From contig CAYRYU010000050.1 of assembly GCA_964428355.1 (NCBI GenBank), positions 1 to 50,340 of the forward strand: a stretch of DNA of 50,340 nucleotides, in the 5' to 3' direction. Below the pieces are notes generated by a model, which ran no database searches, was not told where the DNA came from, and was given only the letters and a program-made list of their open reading frames with translations. Position 1 is the stretch's first letter; each line of letters starts with the position of its first letter. Shown here in pieces: positions 1 through 6,907 of this stretch. A program made the translations under genes and the position numbers. This DNA comes from CAYRYU01 sp964428355 (GTDB lineage: Bacteria > Muiribacteriota > Ozemobacteria > Ozemobacterales > Ozemobacteraceae).

Positions 1-208
1 ACAGTTCCAGCGGGGTTTCCAGGTCGGCTTTGAACCAGGTTTCCTGGGGGGACAAGGTGTCCTCGAGGACTGCGCCATCCTGGCTTTTCGGCCACATTCG
101 CCCCCTCGTGGGGCTCGTGCCGGCGTTCTCTTCCTGGATGGGCTCCCCGGAAGCCCCGGGAATTCCGGAAGCTTGGTTTGGCAGGTTGTTCGGGTCGTTC
201 TCGGACAT
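1..208 (-). CDS. Hypothetical protein, N-terminal part only (truncated by window edge)
   Basis: The start codon is ATG at 208-206, preceded on the minus strand by a GGGAG-like ribosome site, and the frame stays open to the window edge, giving the first 69 residues. I do not recognise the family. The N-terminus is rich in Asn, Pro, Gly and Glu and looks unstructured. Residues about 30-51 are encoded by one copy of the 60-bp palindromic element also found twice in the HAD gene near 3.8 kb, so part of this protein is repeat-derived. It is transcribed divergently from yggS across a gap of about 110 bp. No function can be assigned. Confidence 0.6.
   Translation of the reverse strand, partial: MSENDPNNLPNQASGIPGASGEPIQEENAGTSPTRGRMWPKSQDGAVLEDTLSPQETWFKADLETPLEL
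58..117 (-). repeat. 60-bp coding palindromic element, copy 1
   Basis: This 60-bp unit matches the two tandem copies at 3747-3866 with scattered substitutions. It lies in frame in the truncated first gene and encodes a peptide containing GRMWPKSQDGA. The hairpin GTCCTC/GAGGAC (59-70) has the same position as GCCCT/AGGGC in the other copies; both arms changed together, so pairing is kept. A second hairpin has CCCC/GGGG arms near 100-113. Confidence 0.8.
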
Positions 209-237
209 GGTCACTCCCGGGGAAATGATATCACACT

Positions 238-266
238 TTGCACGAGGGCCGGATTTGTTTTATGAT
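238..266 (+). promoter_or_regulatory. Sigma-70-type promoter for yggS-yggT
   Basis: TTGCAC at 238-243 and TATGAT at 261-266 are separated by exactly 17 bp, a near-consensus housekeeping promoter. It lies about 55 bp before the yggS start, in the divergent gap shared with the truncated first gene. Confidence 0.65.
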
Positions 267-319
267 CTAAACGCGCCGGACCAGGGTTTCCGGCAAACCG
301 GAAAGGAAATCCCCCGAAA

Positions 320-1021
320 GTGGACATCAAGGGAAACCTCGAACGGGTTAGGGGCTCGATCGCCGACGCCGCTCGGAGGGCCGGTCGCGACCCGGCGTCG
401 GTGAGACTCGTTGCCGTCACCAAGACCGTCGGGCCTTCCGAGATCATGGCGCTCGTCGATGCCGGCCAGAACACGATCGCCGAGGGCCGTCCCCAGGCCT
501 TCCGCGACAAGACCCGTGAGCTGGCGGGGAAGGGAATCCGCTGGCATTTTCTTGGGTCGCTCCAGACCAACAAGGTCAAGTATGTCTATCCCGAGGCGGA
601 GTTGGTCCATTCCGTTGACAGGCCTGAGCTGGTCGAGGAGTTCGCGAAATGGGCGGGGAAGACGGGGCGGAAATGCCCGTTCCTCCTCGAGGTCCACATT
701 TCGGGGGAGGAAACGAAGCAGGGTTTTTCCCCTGAAGAGATCCTTCCTTTCATCGAGTCCGTGCGAAACCGCCCGGACCTGGATATCCGTGGTTTGATGG
801 GGATGGCTCCCTTCGTCGAGGACCAGGCCCGTATCCGTTCCTCCTTCAAGCTCCTCCGCCGGCTGTTCGATGAAAGCAGGCGGTTGGCGGGAGGGGCATA
901 CGATCCGGTGGAACTTTCCATGGGTATGACCGATGATTATCCCATCGCGATCGAAGAAGGGGCGACGCTGGTCAGGATTGGCCGTGCCTTGTTCCTCGAG
1001 TCCGCCGAAAGGAGTCCTTGA
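320..1021 (+). CDS. yggS: YggS family pyridoxal-phosphate homeostasis protein
   Basis: The 233-aa product has the usual length of the single-domain YggS/PROSC family, which binds pyridoxal 5'-phosphate on a lysine and buffers vitamin B6 pools in the cytosol. The expected lysine lies in the first strand motif VAVTKT (around residue 35), and the MGMTDDYPIAIEEG segment that contacts phosphate in this family is present near the C-terminus. The start is a GTG at 320 with an upstream GGAAAGGAA ribosome site. An oddity is that the normally conserved GENxxQE loop reads AEGRPQA here. The gene ends 2 bp before yggT, so the pair is almost certainly one transcript. Confidence 0.9.
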   Translation: MDIKGNLERVRGSIADAARRAGRDPASVRLVAVTKTVGPSEIMALVDAGQNTIAEGRPQAFRDKTRELAGKGIRWHFLGSLQTNKVKYVYPEAELVHSVDRPELVEEFAKWAGKTGRKCPFLLEVHISGEETKQGFSPEEILPFIESVRNRPDLDIRGLMGMAPFVEDQARIRSSFKLLRRLFDESRRLAGGAYDPVELSMGMTDDYPIAIEEGATLVRIGRALFLESAERSP

Positions 1022-1023
1022 TA

Positions 1024-1278
1024 ATGCTCGTTGCCTACGCGCTGGTCCAGCTTTTCCGGGTTCTCCAGATCATGGTTTTCGCGAGAGTCCTGCTTTCCTG
1101 GTTCCCGATGGAGCGGGGAAACCGATGGATCCGAAGTTTCATTGAAACCGTGGATGCCATGACAAAGCCTTTCAAGGTCGTTTTTCCGATGGGTAACGCC
1201 GCGATCGATATCGGGCCTCTTCTTTTCCTGGCTGTCGTCGAGGGCATCATCCGGATCGCCCTGCATTTCCTCGTCTGA
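1024..1278 (+). CDS. yggT: YggT family integral membrane protein
   Basis: This 84-aa protein has two hydrophobic segments (residues about 1-20 and 58-83) around a short loop. The FARVLLSWFP stretch is typical of YggT, a small inner-membrane protein of unclear function often encoded beside yggS in the proC/cell-division neighbourhood. I chose ATG at 1024 rather than the in-frame TTG at 1018, which would overlap the yggS stop. Translational coupling to yggS is likely because the genes are separated by only 2 bp. Confidence 0.82.
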   Translation: MLVAYALVQLFRVLQIMVFARVLLSWFPMERGNRWIRSFIETVDAMTKPFKVVFPMGNAAIDIGPLLFLAVVEGIIRIALHFLV

Positions 1279-1332
1279 ACCGGCGACCCATGCCGACCCG
1301 GCGGGGTGCCGGGCTTCCGGGGTGGCCCCTCG

Positions 1333-2706
1333 TCAGTTCTCCAGGGTCTCCCGGACATGGGATTCGATGGCCGAGACCGATTCCCCGGTGCCCTGGGCGA
1401 CCGATTCGGCGGGGGAAAGACGTCTTCCCAGGTTGGCCAGGATTGCCTGGATCGCAGGGTAGCCCTTTTCCTCGATGATCCAGGATACCGTCAGGAGCGC
1501 CTGACTATACATCCGCTCCGCCAGTTCCCTTGAATGGCAACGTGAAAAGGGGCCATCGAGCTTCATCAATGGGGCGAGGTGGTTTCCCCCCTCCCGGTTG
1601 GTTAAAACGTCCCGGGCCTTCTTGAGGGACAGCCCTTCCATGACTTGTGCCAATCCCTCGTTGAGCCAGGTGGGGCACGTTCCGTCGGTGAGCAGGAAGA
1701 TGAGATGGTGGGTATACTCGTGGAAAATCGCCCCTGTCAGACGTTCCGCGTTTTCCAGCTCGAGGGGAACGGGCAACCGGATTTTCCCGTCATACATTCC
1801 TCCGGCCCATTGCGGTTGGTCGCTGACCTGTTCGAACGCGGGCCGGGGATAGAGAATGACCTGCGCTCTCTGGGCGGGAAAGCACCCCAGCAGATCACCG
1901 GTCTTCTGGAAGGCGTTTTCGAAGATATCCAGGATCTCCCTGATCAGATCGCGGGAGTAATTCGGCTGGAACGTGATCGCGAAGTGAACGCTCTCTTCAT
2001 GTTCGAACGCCGATTCGACGTTTTCCTCCCGGTTCAGGCGCTGGAGAAGGTCGGCCGGGGGGACGTAACCGGGATCGTTCTCGACCGCGCGGTCGAGCGA
2101 ATAGCGTGCCTCGACGAAGTTGCCCTTCTTGTATGCAAGCCTTCCGAGCTGATGGAAGGCCCGGGGGTGCCTGGGGTCGATCTGTACGATCCGTTCCAGG
2201 ACCGTCGACGCAAGTTCGTCCTCCTCGATCTTCTGGAACGCGTTGGAAACCCTGTAAAGCGTCTCGGGATCTTTGGGGCGGAGGGCGATGATTCCTTCGC
2301 ATTCCCGCTTCACCCGGTCGCTTTCCTTGAGCGCGACAAGGGTGGAAACCAGGTTGAAACGGATCTCGATGTCCTCCGGTTTCTGCGCCTTGGCTGCATC
2401 GAAATGGCGGACCGCGTCGGAAAACCGGTTGTTTTTCACGAGGAATACTCCCAGGTTGTTATGGGCGCAGGAAAGGTTGGCAAGGGCGTTCTCGTCGAAG
2501 GGATTTGCCTTGCAGGCCGCCTCGAAAGCTTTCAAGGCTCCTTCCAGGTCACCTTGCCTGGCTTTCAGTACGCCTTCCCGGTTGATGATGCGGGAATCGT
2601 CCTCGGGAGACCCGAAAAGAGAGTGCACGGGGATGATCGATGCGATGACCACGATAGCCAGGATGCGCAAAAACGACCGAAGGAAAGGAAATGGGCCGGG
2701 AATCAT
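1333..2706 (-). CDS. Exported TPR protein with gluzincin metallopeptidase domain
   Basis: The 457-aa product starts with a signal peptide (residues about 8-32), continues with several TPR helices (about 35-225), and ends in a zinc peptidase domain. The catalytic motif HEYTHH is at residues 329-334, and the third ligand Glu is in NEGLAQ about 20 residues on; this is the gluzincin layout seen in the peptidase MA-like family that often follows TPRs. The likely role is proteolysis or protein handling outside the inner membrane, with TPRs recruiting partners. Its ATG overlaps the stop of the small charged gene upstream by 4 bp, implying coupled translation. Substrate unknown. Confidence 0.8.
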   Translation of the reverse strand: MIPGPFPFLRSFLRILAIVVIASIIPVHSLFGSPEDDSRIINREGVLKARQGDLEGALKAFEAACKANPFDENALANLSCAHNNLGVFLVKNNRFSDAVRHFDAAKAQKPEDIEIRFNLVSTLVALKESDRVKRECEGIIALRPKDPETLYRVSNAFQKIEEDELASTVLERIVQIDPRHPRAFHQLGRLAYKKGNFVEARYSLDRAVENDPGYVPPADLLQRLNREENVESAFEHEESVHFAITFQPNYSRDLIREILDIFENAFQKTGDLLGCFPAQRAQVILYPRPAFEQVSDQPQWAGGMYDGKIRLPVPLELENAERLTGAIFHEYTHHLIFLLTDGTCPTWLNEGLAQVMEGLSLKKARDVLTNREGGNHLAPLMKLDGPFSRCHSRELAERMYSQALLTVSWIIEEKGYPAIQAILANLGRRLSPAESVAQGTGESVSAIESHVRETLEN

Positions 2707-3038
2707 GCTTTCAGGTCGATTTTCAAGCCCCTGACACCGTCCGCGGGGGGAGATGGCTTCACAGGCTCATCCTCCTCGGGCTTTTCCTCTTTCTTTTTGG
2801 GTTCGGTGTCGGGCTGCTCCTTTTCTTTTTCGCTTCCCTCATCCTCTTTCCGGATCACCTTCGCTTCGGTCGCCTGCGTATTCTGGATGGTCTCCACCTT
2901 CTCCTGGTTGGCTTCCTGATTCTGTACGAGCTGCTGCTGGCCAAGCCCCATTTCCTGGTTCTTCTGGCCTTCGCGAATCCTCGTTGCGTCGTGGTTCGTC
3001 AGGAGGGTGGTCTTAATGTCGAGCGGCGTAATCGGCAT
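2703..3038 (-). CDS. Small charged hypothetical protein
   Basis: This 111-aa protein has a short ordered-looking N-terminus beginning MPITPLDI, then a Gln/Asn/Glu-rich stretch and a Lys/Glu/Pro-rich tail that is surely disordered. It has no membrane segment or signal peptide. It has its own promoter (3045-3072), and its ATGA overlap with the exported TPR-peptidase gene makes it the first gene of a two-gene operon. I recall short proteins with a similar MPI-P-D start near motility genes in other bacteria, but that memory is not firm enough for a name. Confidence 0.65.
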   Translation of the reverse strand: MPITPLDIKTTLLTNHDATRIREGQKNQEMGLGQQQLVQNQEANQEKVETIQNTQATEAKVIRKEDEGSEKEKEQPDTEPKKKEEKPEEDEPVKPSPPADGVRGLKIDLKA

Positions 3039-3044
3039 ACTTTA

Positions 3045-3072
3045 AATATATCCCTTTTTCTCATCGGCGCAA
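3045..3072 (-). promoter_or_regulatory. Sigma-70-type promoter for the 2703-3038 gene
   Basis: Read on the minus strand, TTGCGC (3072-3067) and TATATT (3050-3045) are 16 bp apart. The -10 lies only a few bases before the ATG, so the transcript would have a very short leader or none. Confidence 0.55.
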
Positions 3073-3103
3073 GGAAGGGAAACCCTGAGAGTATCCCAGA
3101 GAG

Positions 3104-3120
3104 AAGGGACTCAATCCCTT
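3104..3120 (-). terminator. Weak hairpin after the HAD gene
   Basis: AAGGGA and TCCCTT pair around a 5-nt loop just downstream of the HAD stop codon. The following minus-strand sequence is only pyrimidine-rich (CTCTCTG), not a U-run, so termination would be weak. Confidence 0.3.
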
Positions 3121-3126
3121 GGGGGC

Positions 3127-3870
3127 CTAACTGGGGAGTGTTCCCTCTGGGAAAACCCGATAGTAGGGCTCGTGAGCAAGGGCGAGCATTTCGGTGTCCC
3201 CGCTGCTGTCTCCGTAGGCGTATATCCTCGAAAAGGAACCAGGGTCGAGCAGCTCTCTCAACCGGCGGACTTTTTCCGCACCATGACAGTTGGGGGATGA
3301 AAAGGAACCGGTGAGTTTCCCCCCGAGGGCTTCAACCCGGGTCCCCAGAAGTTCCACTCCCTGGTGGATGCACCACGGGGAAAGGTAATCCTCCAATGAT
3401 GCCGAGATTACGACGATCCGATGGTTCCTCGATTTGTGCCACTCCAGGCGGGCCAATCCCTCCGGTCGGAGAAGTGGGGGGATACGTTCCAGGGCGAATC
3501 TCAGGGAGGTCTGGGAAAACCCCTCGACCGTGCAGCCGGCAAAAAAGTGCCTGAAGATCCGTTCTTTGGCCGGCCCGTTTCCGATCAGACCCAGGGAATG
3601 CCCGACTATCCAGGGCGACATCAGGATTCCGCCCACCAGGGTCCGGGGAACCCCGACCGCGAAAAGGAGGAAATCCAGGAAGCTGTCCTTCGAAGTGAGG
3701 GTTCCGTCGAAATCGAAGAGCGCAAGGCCGGAGGAATCGGAGGAGGTGCCCTCAAGGGCAGCGCCATCCTGGCTATTCGGGCACATTCGCCCCGTCGTGG
3801 GGTTCGTGCCCTCAAGGGCAGCGCCATCCTGGCTATTCGGGCACATTCGCCCCGTCGTGGGGCTCGTCAC
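3127..3870 (-). CDS. HAD-superfamily (SerB-like) phosphatase with repeat-derived N-terminus
   Basis: Residues about 48-247 form a HAD subfamily IB hydrolase: motif I DFDGTLT with D53 and D55, motif II in VVISAS, and motif IV GDSSGD. The family removes phosphate from small metabolites such as phosphoserine. The first about 42 residues are two 20-residue tandem copies of a peptide encoded by the palindromic element. No start codon lies between the repeats and the HAD domain. The best start is GTG at 3870-3868, one base after the stop of the upstream phosphoribosyltransferase, with AAGGA about 5 nt before it; the two genes are therefore translationally coupled. Substrate is unknown, perhaps the product of its partner. 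Confidence 0.85.
   Translation of the reverse strand: MTSPTTGRMCPNSQDGAALEGTNPTTGRMCPNSQDGAALEGTSSDSSGLALFDFDGTLTSKDSFLDFLLFAVGVPRTLVGGILMSPWIVGHSLGLIGNGPAKERIFRHFFAGCTVEGFSQTSLRFALERIPPLLRPEGLARLEWHKSRNHRIVVISASLEDYLSPWCIHQGVELLGTRVEALGGKLTGSFSSPNCHGAEKVRRLRELLDPGSFSRIYAYGDSSGDTEMLALAHEPYYRVFPEGTLPS
3747..3806 (-). repeat. 60-bp coding palindromic element, copy 2
   Basis: This is the promoter-distal copy of a perfect-length tandem pair; it differs from copy 3 at one base (position 3803 versus 3863). It encodes PTTGRMCPNSQDGAALEGT in the HAD N-terminus. Hairpin GCCCT/AGGGC at 3748-3759, and CCCC/GGGG arms at 3790-3802. Confidence 0.9.
3807..3866 (-). repeat. 60-bp coding palindromic element, copy 3
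   Basis: This is the copy at the extreme N-terminus of the HAD protein. It begins immediately after the GTG start region, so the element itself supplies nearly all sequence between the start codon and copy 2. Sixty bases equal 20 codons, so duplication leaves the reading frame intact. Confidence 0.9.
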
Positions 3871-3871
3871 T

Positions 3872-4906
3872 TCATTCCTTCTTGAAAGCGGGTTTCTGCC
3901 GGTGCATGCCCGCGATCAGCTCCTCGCAACGTGCGATCTGCCGGGAGCAGACAACCTTGAGATCGGGATCGCCGAACCTGTCCGGATCAAGGTCGGGGGC
4001 ACGCTCCTTCAGGAGTTCCCGGAAACGGGTGCCTTCCTTGGCAAGCCACAGATTTTGTTCCCAATAGTCCCACACGTCTTCAAGATACTCCGGAAGCCAG
4101 AAGGCTCTCGAACCGGCATCGTAGATAGCACATCTCTCGAGCGGAAAGGAAGGGCGCTGATACTGGGATTCGATGAACTCCGGCGCAAGCAAACCCTCCT
4201 TCCGGAGAAGATCGGTGCCGGGAATCTTGATCCGGAGGCGGGTTTCGGGAAAAGCGATGCCGAAACGACCCTCGAAGTAGACCACGGCGGACCCAAGATA
4301 GTCGGAGAACCTCTTCCGGCAGGTTTTGTCTACCGAAAGAAGAATCTCTTCGGACCGGATTCCCCCTATCGTGAAAAAAAGAACCGAGTTAACAGAAACC
4401 CCTTCTTTCTCGACGATCTCGAGAAGCTGGTTGATCGCGAATTCCAGGCTCGTTCCCGTCGCGACCACGTCTCCGAAAACGATGTTTGCCTTGGGGCCCA
4501 GGTAGACTTTCCGGTAGGAGTTCTCGGTAATGTGCCAGTCCTCGAGGTTCCCGCTGTTTCGGGCGCGCTGGGCGCTGATGAAAGCCGAAAAATGACGGTT
4601 CCACCCGAATGCCTCGTTGAAGGCTTCCCTCAACCCGAAGTTCAGCCCTCCACGCAGGATGTGCAGGATGGTGGTGTGGGTTTCCACCAATGGAAACGGA
4701 AGGGTGGGGGAGATCGCCTTCAAACTCGTTGAACAGGCCTTCTTCAGGGCATTCGTGTATTCTATCCCGACCAGAAAGGGGTCGTTGCAGATTGCCCGGG
4801 TCTCTGGAGTCGAAGCCACGAACCTCCGGACCGGAAAACTCGGATCGGCCGTGATTTCATGGAAGACGGAATCCCCGACCCGGGTGACGAGCTGGAGGTT
4901 GTCCAT
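3872..4906 (-). CDS. Phosphoribosyltransferase-like protein
   Basis: This 344-aa protein carries the two hallmarks of type I phosphoribosyltransferases: a PRPP-binding loop GDVVATGTSL (residues about 145-154) and a pyrophosphate-loop candidate ILRGGLNF (about 83-90). Such enzymes join a base or similar group to PRPP. At 344 residues it is longer than uracil or hypoxanthine PRTases, and the C-terminal 130 residues (Trp/Glu/Arg rich) match nothing I recognise, so the substrate cannot be called. It is followed at once by a HAD phosphatase, suggesting sequential transfer and dephosphorylation of a nucleotide-like molecule. ATG start at 4906; the 100-bp gap upstream has no clear promoter. Confidence 0.75.
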   Translation of the reverse strand: MDNLQLVTRVGDSVFHEITADPSFPVRRFVASTPETRAICNDPFLVGIEYTNALKKACSTSLKAISPTLPFPLVETHTTILHILRGGLNFGLREAFNEAFGWNRHFSAFISAQRARNSGNLEDWHITENSYRKVYLGPKANIVFGDVVATGTSLEFAINQLLEIVEKEGVSVNSVLFFTIGGIRSEEILLSVDKTCRKRFSDYLGSAVVYFEGRFGIAFPETRLRIKIPGTDLLRKEGLLAPEFIESQYQRPSFPLERCAIYDAGSRAFWLPEYLEDVWDYWEQNLWLAKEGTRFRELLKERAPDLDPDRFGDPDLKVVCSRQIARCEELIAGMHRQKPAFKKE

Positions 4907-5006
4907 TTAGCGCGTCCGATTTTCTCCAAAGAAGTGTTCCGATTCTAGCACAATTCCGCGCCAGCGGCAATTCCAGCCTTCGGGAAAAACGGGTCCGGAG
5001 GCGGGC

Positions 5007-5393
5007 TCAAGCCATCGGCTTGGAAACGGGCCGGATCATGCCATCCAGCCATGCCGCTGAGATGCAGCCCAGGCCGTACATGAGGATATCTTCCATGCTG
5101 AACGAATTTCCCAGGACGATATGGGGGATGCTTCCCCGAGCAAACCCCAATCTGTCAGCAATGTGAAGATATTGGGCGGTTTCGACGAGGCATGAAAAGA
5201 GAAACACCGAGACGGCGAGAACCCGGGTTTCGAAATCCCGGATCGTTTTCAGTGCGAAGAACAAAAGGATCACCACCAGAAAGTCGCCCAGGCTTCCCCT
5301 GATGAAACGGAAAGCGGTCAGTTTCGTGGCGATCAGGATTTCGGCGAGAAAGATGCCCAGTGCCGCCGACAAACACTTCACCCGATAAGTCAT
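5007..5393 (-). CDS. DUF2809 family membrane protein
   Basis: The 128-aa product has four hydrophobic helices. Features typical of DUF2809 small membrane proteins are the FIRGSLGDFLVV segment, the ETAQYL motif in the third helix and a final LGNSFSMEDILMYGLG block. Function of the family is unknown; it is distantly like VanZ-type membrane proteins. I chose ATG at 5393, which has an AAGAAAG ribosome site at good spacing; in-frame ATG at 5414 and TTG at 5444 would add 7 or 17 residues. It stands alone, divergent from the CRP-like gene. Confidence 0.75.
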   Translation of the reverse strand: MTYRVKCLSAALGIFLAEILIATKLTAFRFIRGSLGDFLVVILLFFALKTIRDFETRVLAVSVFLFSCLVETAQYLHIADRLGFARGSIPHIVLGNSFSMEDILMYGLGCISAAWLDGMIRPVSKPMA

Positions 5394-5478
5394 GCTCTTT
5401 CTTTCTTCGTCCATCCCCAAGGGATTTTTGACATTGTCTATCAATGCGGCCCCCGATACTCGCGCGGATGCATTTCGG

Positions 5479-5507
5479 TTTACAAAGGAGCCGAAATGGG
5501 GTAGAAA
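5479..5507 (+). promoter_or_regulatory. Promoter of the cyclic-nucleotide operon, likely leaderless
   Basis: TTTACA (5479-5484) and TAGAAA (5502-5507) are 17 bp apart. The ATG at 5514 lies 6 nt past the -10, where transcription itself would start, and no ribosome site sits at usable spacing. Confidence 0.55.
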
Positions 5508-5513
5508 ATTAGC

Positions 5514-6170
5514 ATGCGTTCTATTGTACGAGAGTATTCACAGGGAGCGATCATCTTCAACGAGGGGGATATCGGGAATGCGGCCTATATCCTTACCGAA
5601 GGAAGCGTCGAAATCTGCCTCGGAAGCGGTGAAAAGCGGTCCGTCCTTTCGGTCGTGACTCCGGTTTCCGTTTTCGGGGAAATGGCCCTGCTCCTGAAAG
5701 AACAGAAGCGGACCGCCACCGCGATCGCCAAGAGTTCGGCCAAGGTTGCCGAGATTGTCAGGAAGGATTTCGAGGAGTTCATCGAACAGTCCCCAAAACT
5801 CGTGAGTGCCGTTCTTTCGGCCCTTGTCGAGCGGCTGCAGAAGACAACGAGCATGGTTACGAAGGTCCCGGATCCCTTCATCGCGATTGGGGAGACCCTC
5901 CATCTTCTTCTTGTCCATACGACGAAGATGATCAAATACGACACCAAGGCGACGATGATCAAATACGACCTCTTCGTGAAGTCAGTTTCCGCCGCCCTCC
6001 TGTACGACATTTCCACTGTCACGAAAACCCTCTCCAACATGGAAACCCTGGGATTGATCGAGATCAAGGTCGATGAAAACGACAAATTGATCGATGTTGT
6101 CCGGAAACAGGACTTCCTGGAACGGGTTCGGAAGATCAGCGAGACCTTTTCCCTCCTCGGGGTGAAATGA
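5514..6170 (+). CDS. CRP/FNR-like cyclic-nucleotide-binding protein
   Basis: Residues about 5-110 form a cyclic-nucleotide-binding domain with the phosphate-cassette motif FGEMALLL and the ring-phosphate Arg in KRTATA. A helix follows, then a C-terminal region (about 135-218) that reads as a winged-helix-like segment with KTLSNMETLGLIEIK, so it may bind DNA or act as a dimer partner, but the helix-turn-helix is not textbook CRP. A 27-bp tandem duplication (5928-5969) repeats the MIKYD motif in the linker. It starts a three-gene operon; its TGA overlaps the next ATG by 4 bp. The promoter layout suggests a leaderless message. Its ligand is probably cAMP or cGMP. Confidence 0.78.
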   Translation: MRSIVREYSQGAIIFNEGDIGNAAYILTEGSVEICLGSGEKRSVLSVVTPVSVFGEMALLLKEQKRTATAIAKSSAKVAEIVRKDFEEFIEQSPKLVSAVLSALVERLQKTTSMVTKVPDPFIAIGETLHLLLVHTTKMIKYDTKATMIKYDLFVKSVSAALLYDISTVTKTLSNMETLGLIEIKVDENDKLIDVVRKQDFLERVRKISETFSLLGVK

Positions 6171-6907
6171 TGACTCTCCGGGAAGCCCCGGCGGGAAGAC
6201 CGGCCGCCGTAATCTTCGACATGGACGGGGTTCTGGTCGATACCGAACCGGTCTACATGGAGGTCAACCTGGGGTTTTTCCGCAACCGTGGGCTCCCCTT
6301 CGAACGGTCCGAGCTCGACGAGTTCGTCGGAAGTCCGGGAACCACGATGTGGGGAAAGATCCGGAAGAGGTTTTCCCTGGCTGAGCCGGTGGAGGAGTTG
6401 ATGCGGATCGAAGCGGAAGGGTTCCTTGCACATCTTCGAGGACTTCCCCGGATTCCTCCCCTTCCAGGAATTCCCGAGCTCCTCGCGAGCATCCGTGAAC
6501 GCGGGTTGGGGATTGGTCTTGCCTCTTCGTCCCGAAGGCCTGTCCTGGAGCTGGTCCTCGGAAAAGCGGGGCTGAAGGAGTATTTCGAGTTCACCTCCGC
6601 CGGCGGAGAGGTCGCGAACGGGAAACCCGCCCCGGACGCATTCCTCGAGGTATCCCGGAGCTTGGGGGTCCCCCCGGGGCAGTGCATGGTCATAGAGGAT
6701 TCCCGAAATGGAGTAATGGGGGCAAAGGCCGCGGGAATGTTCTGCGTCGGCTTCCGGAACCCGAATTCGGGCAACCAGGACATTTCCTCCGCAGACCTGA
6801 TCATCGGGGATTTCTCTCCGGCGGCACGGAATGCCATCTGGTCTTCTTTTACGCGGCATCTTGGATCGGGAAACCCGGAAATGAAGGGAAGTCGAGCCAA
6901 CCCATGA
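6167..6907 (+). CDS. HAD-superfamily phosphatase, beta-phosphoglucomutase/Gph-like
   Basis: This 246-aa HAD subfamily IA protein has motif I DMDGVLVDTE (D20, D22), motif II in GLASSS, motif III Lys in GKPAPDAF, and motif IV VIEDSRNG, with an alpha-helical cap between motif I and II. These are all catalytic parts of a working phosphatase or phosphomutase. Family members act on sugar phosphates, phosphoglycolate or nucleotides. It is sandwiched by 4-bp ATGA overlaps between two cyclic-nucleotide-binding proteins, so it is translated with them; it may act on a nucleotide product such as AMP or simply be a metabolic passenger. Confidence 0.85.
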   Translation: MMTLREAPAGRPAAVIFDMDGVLVDTEPVYMEVNLGFFRNRGLPFERSELDEFVGSPGTTMWGKIRKRFSLAEPVEELMRIEAEGFLAHLRGLPRIPPLPGIPELLASIRERGLGIGLASSSRRPVLELVLGKAGLKEYFEFTSAGGEVANGKPAPDAFLEVSRSLGVPPGQCMVIEDSRNGVMGAKAAGMFCVGFRNPNSGNQDISSADLIIGDFSPAARNAIWSSFTRHLGSGNPEMKGSRANP

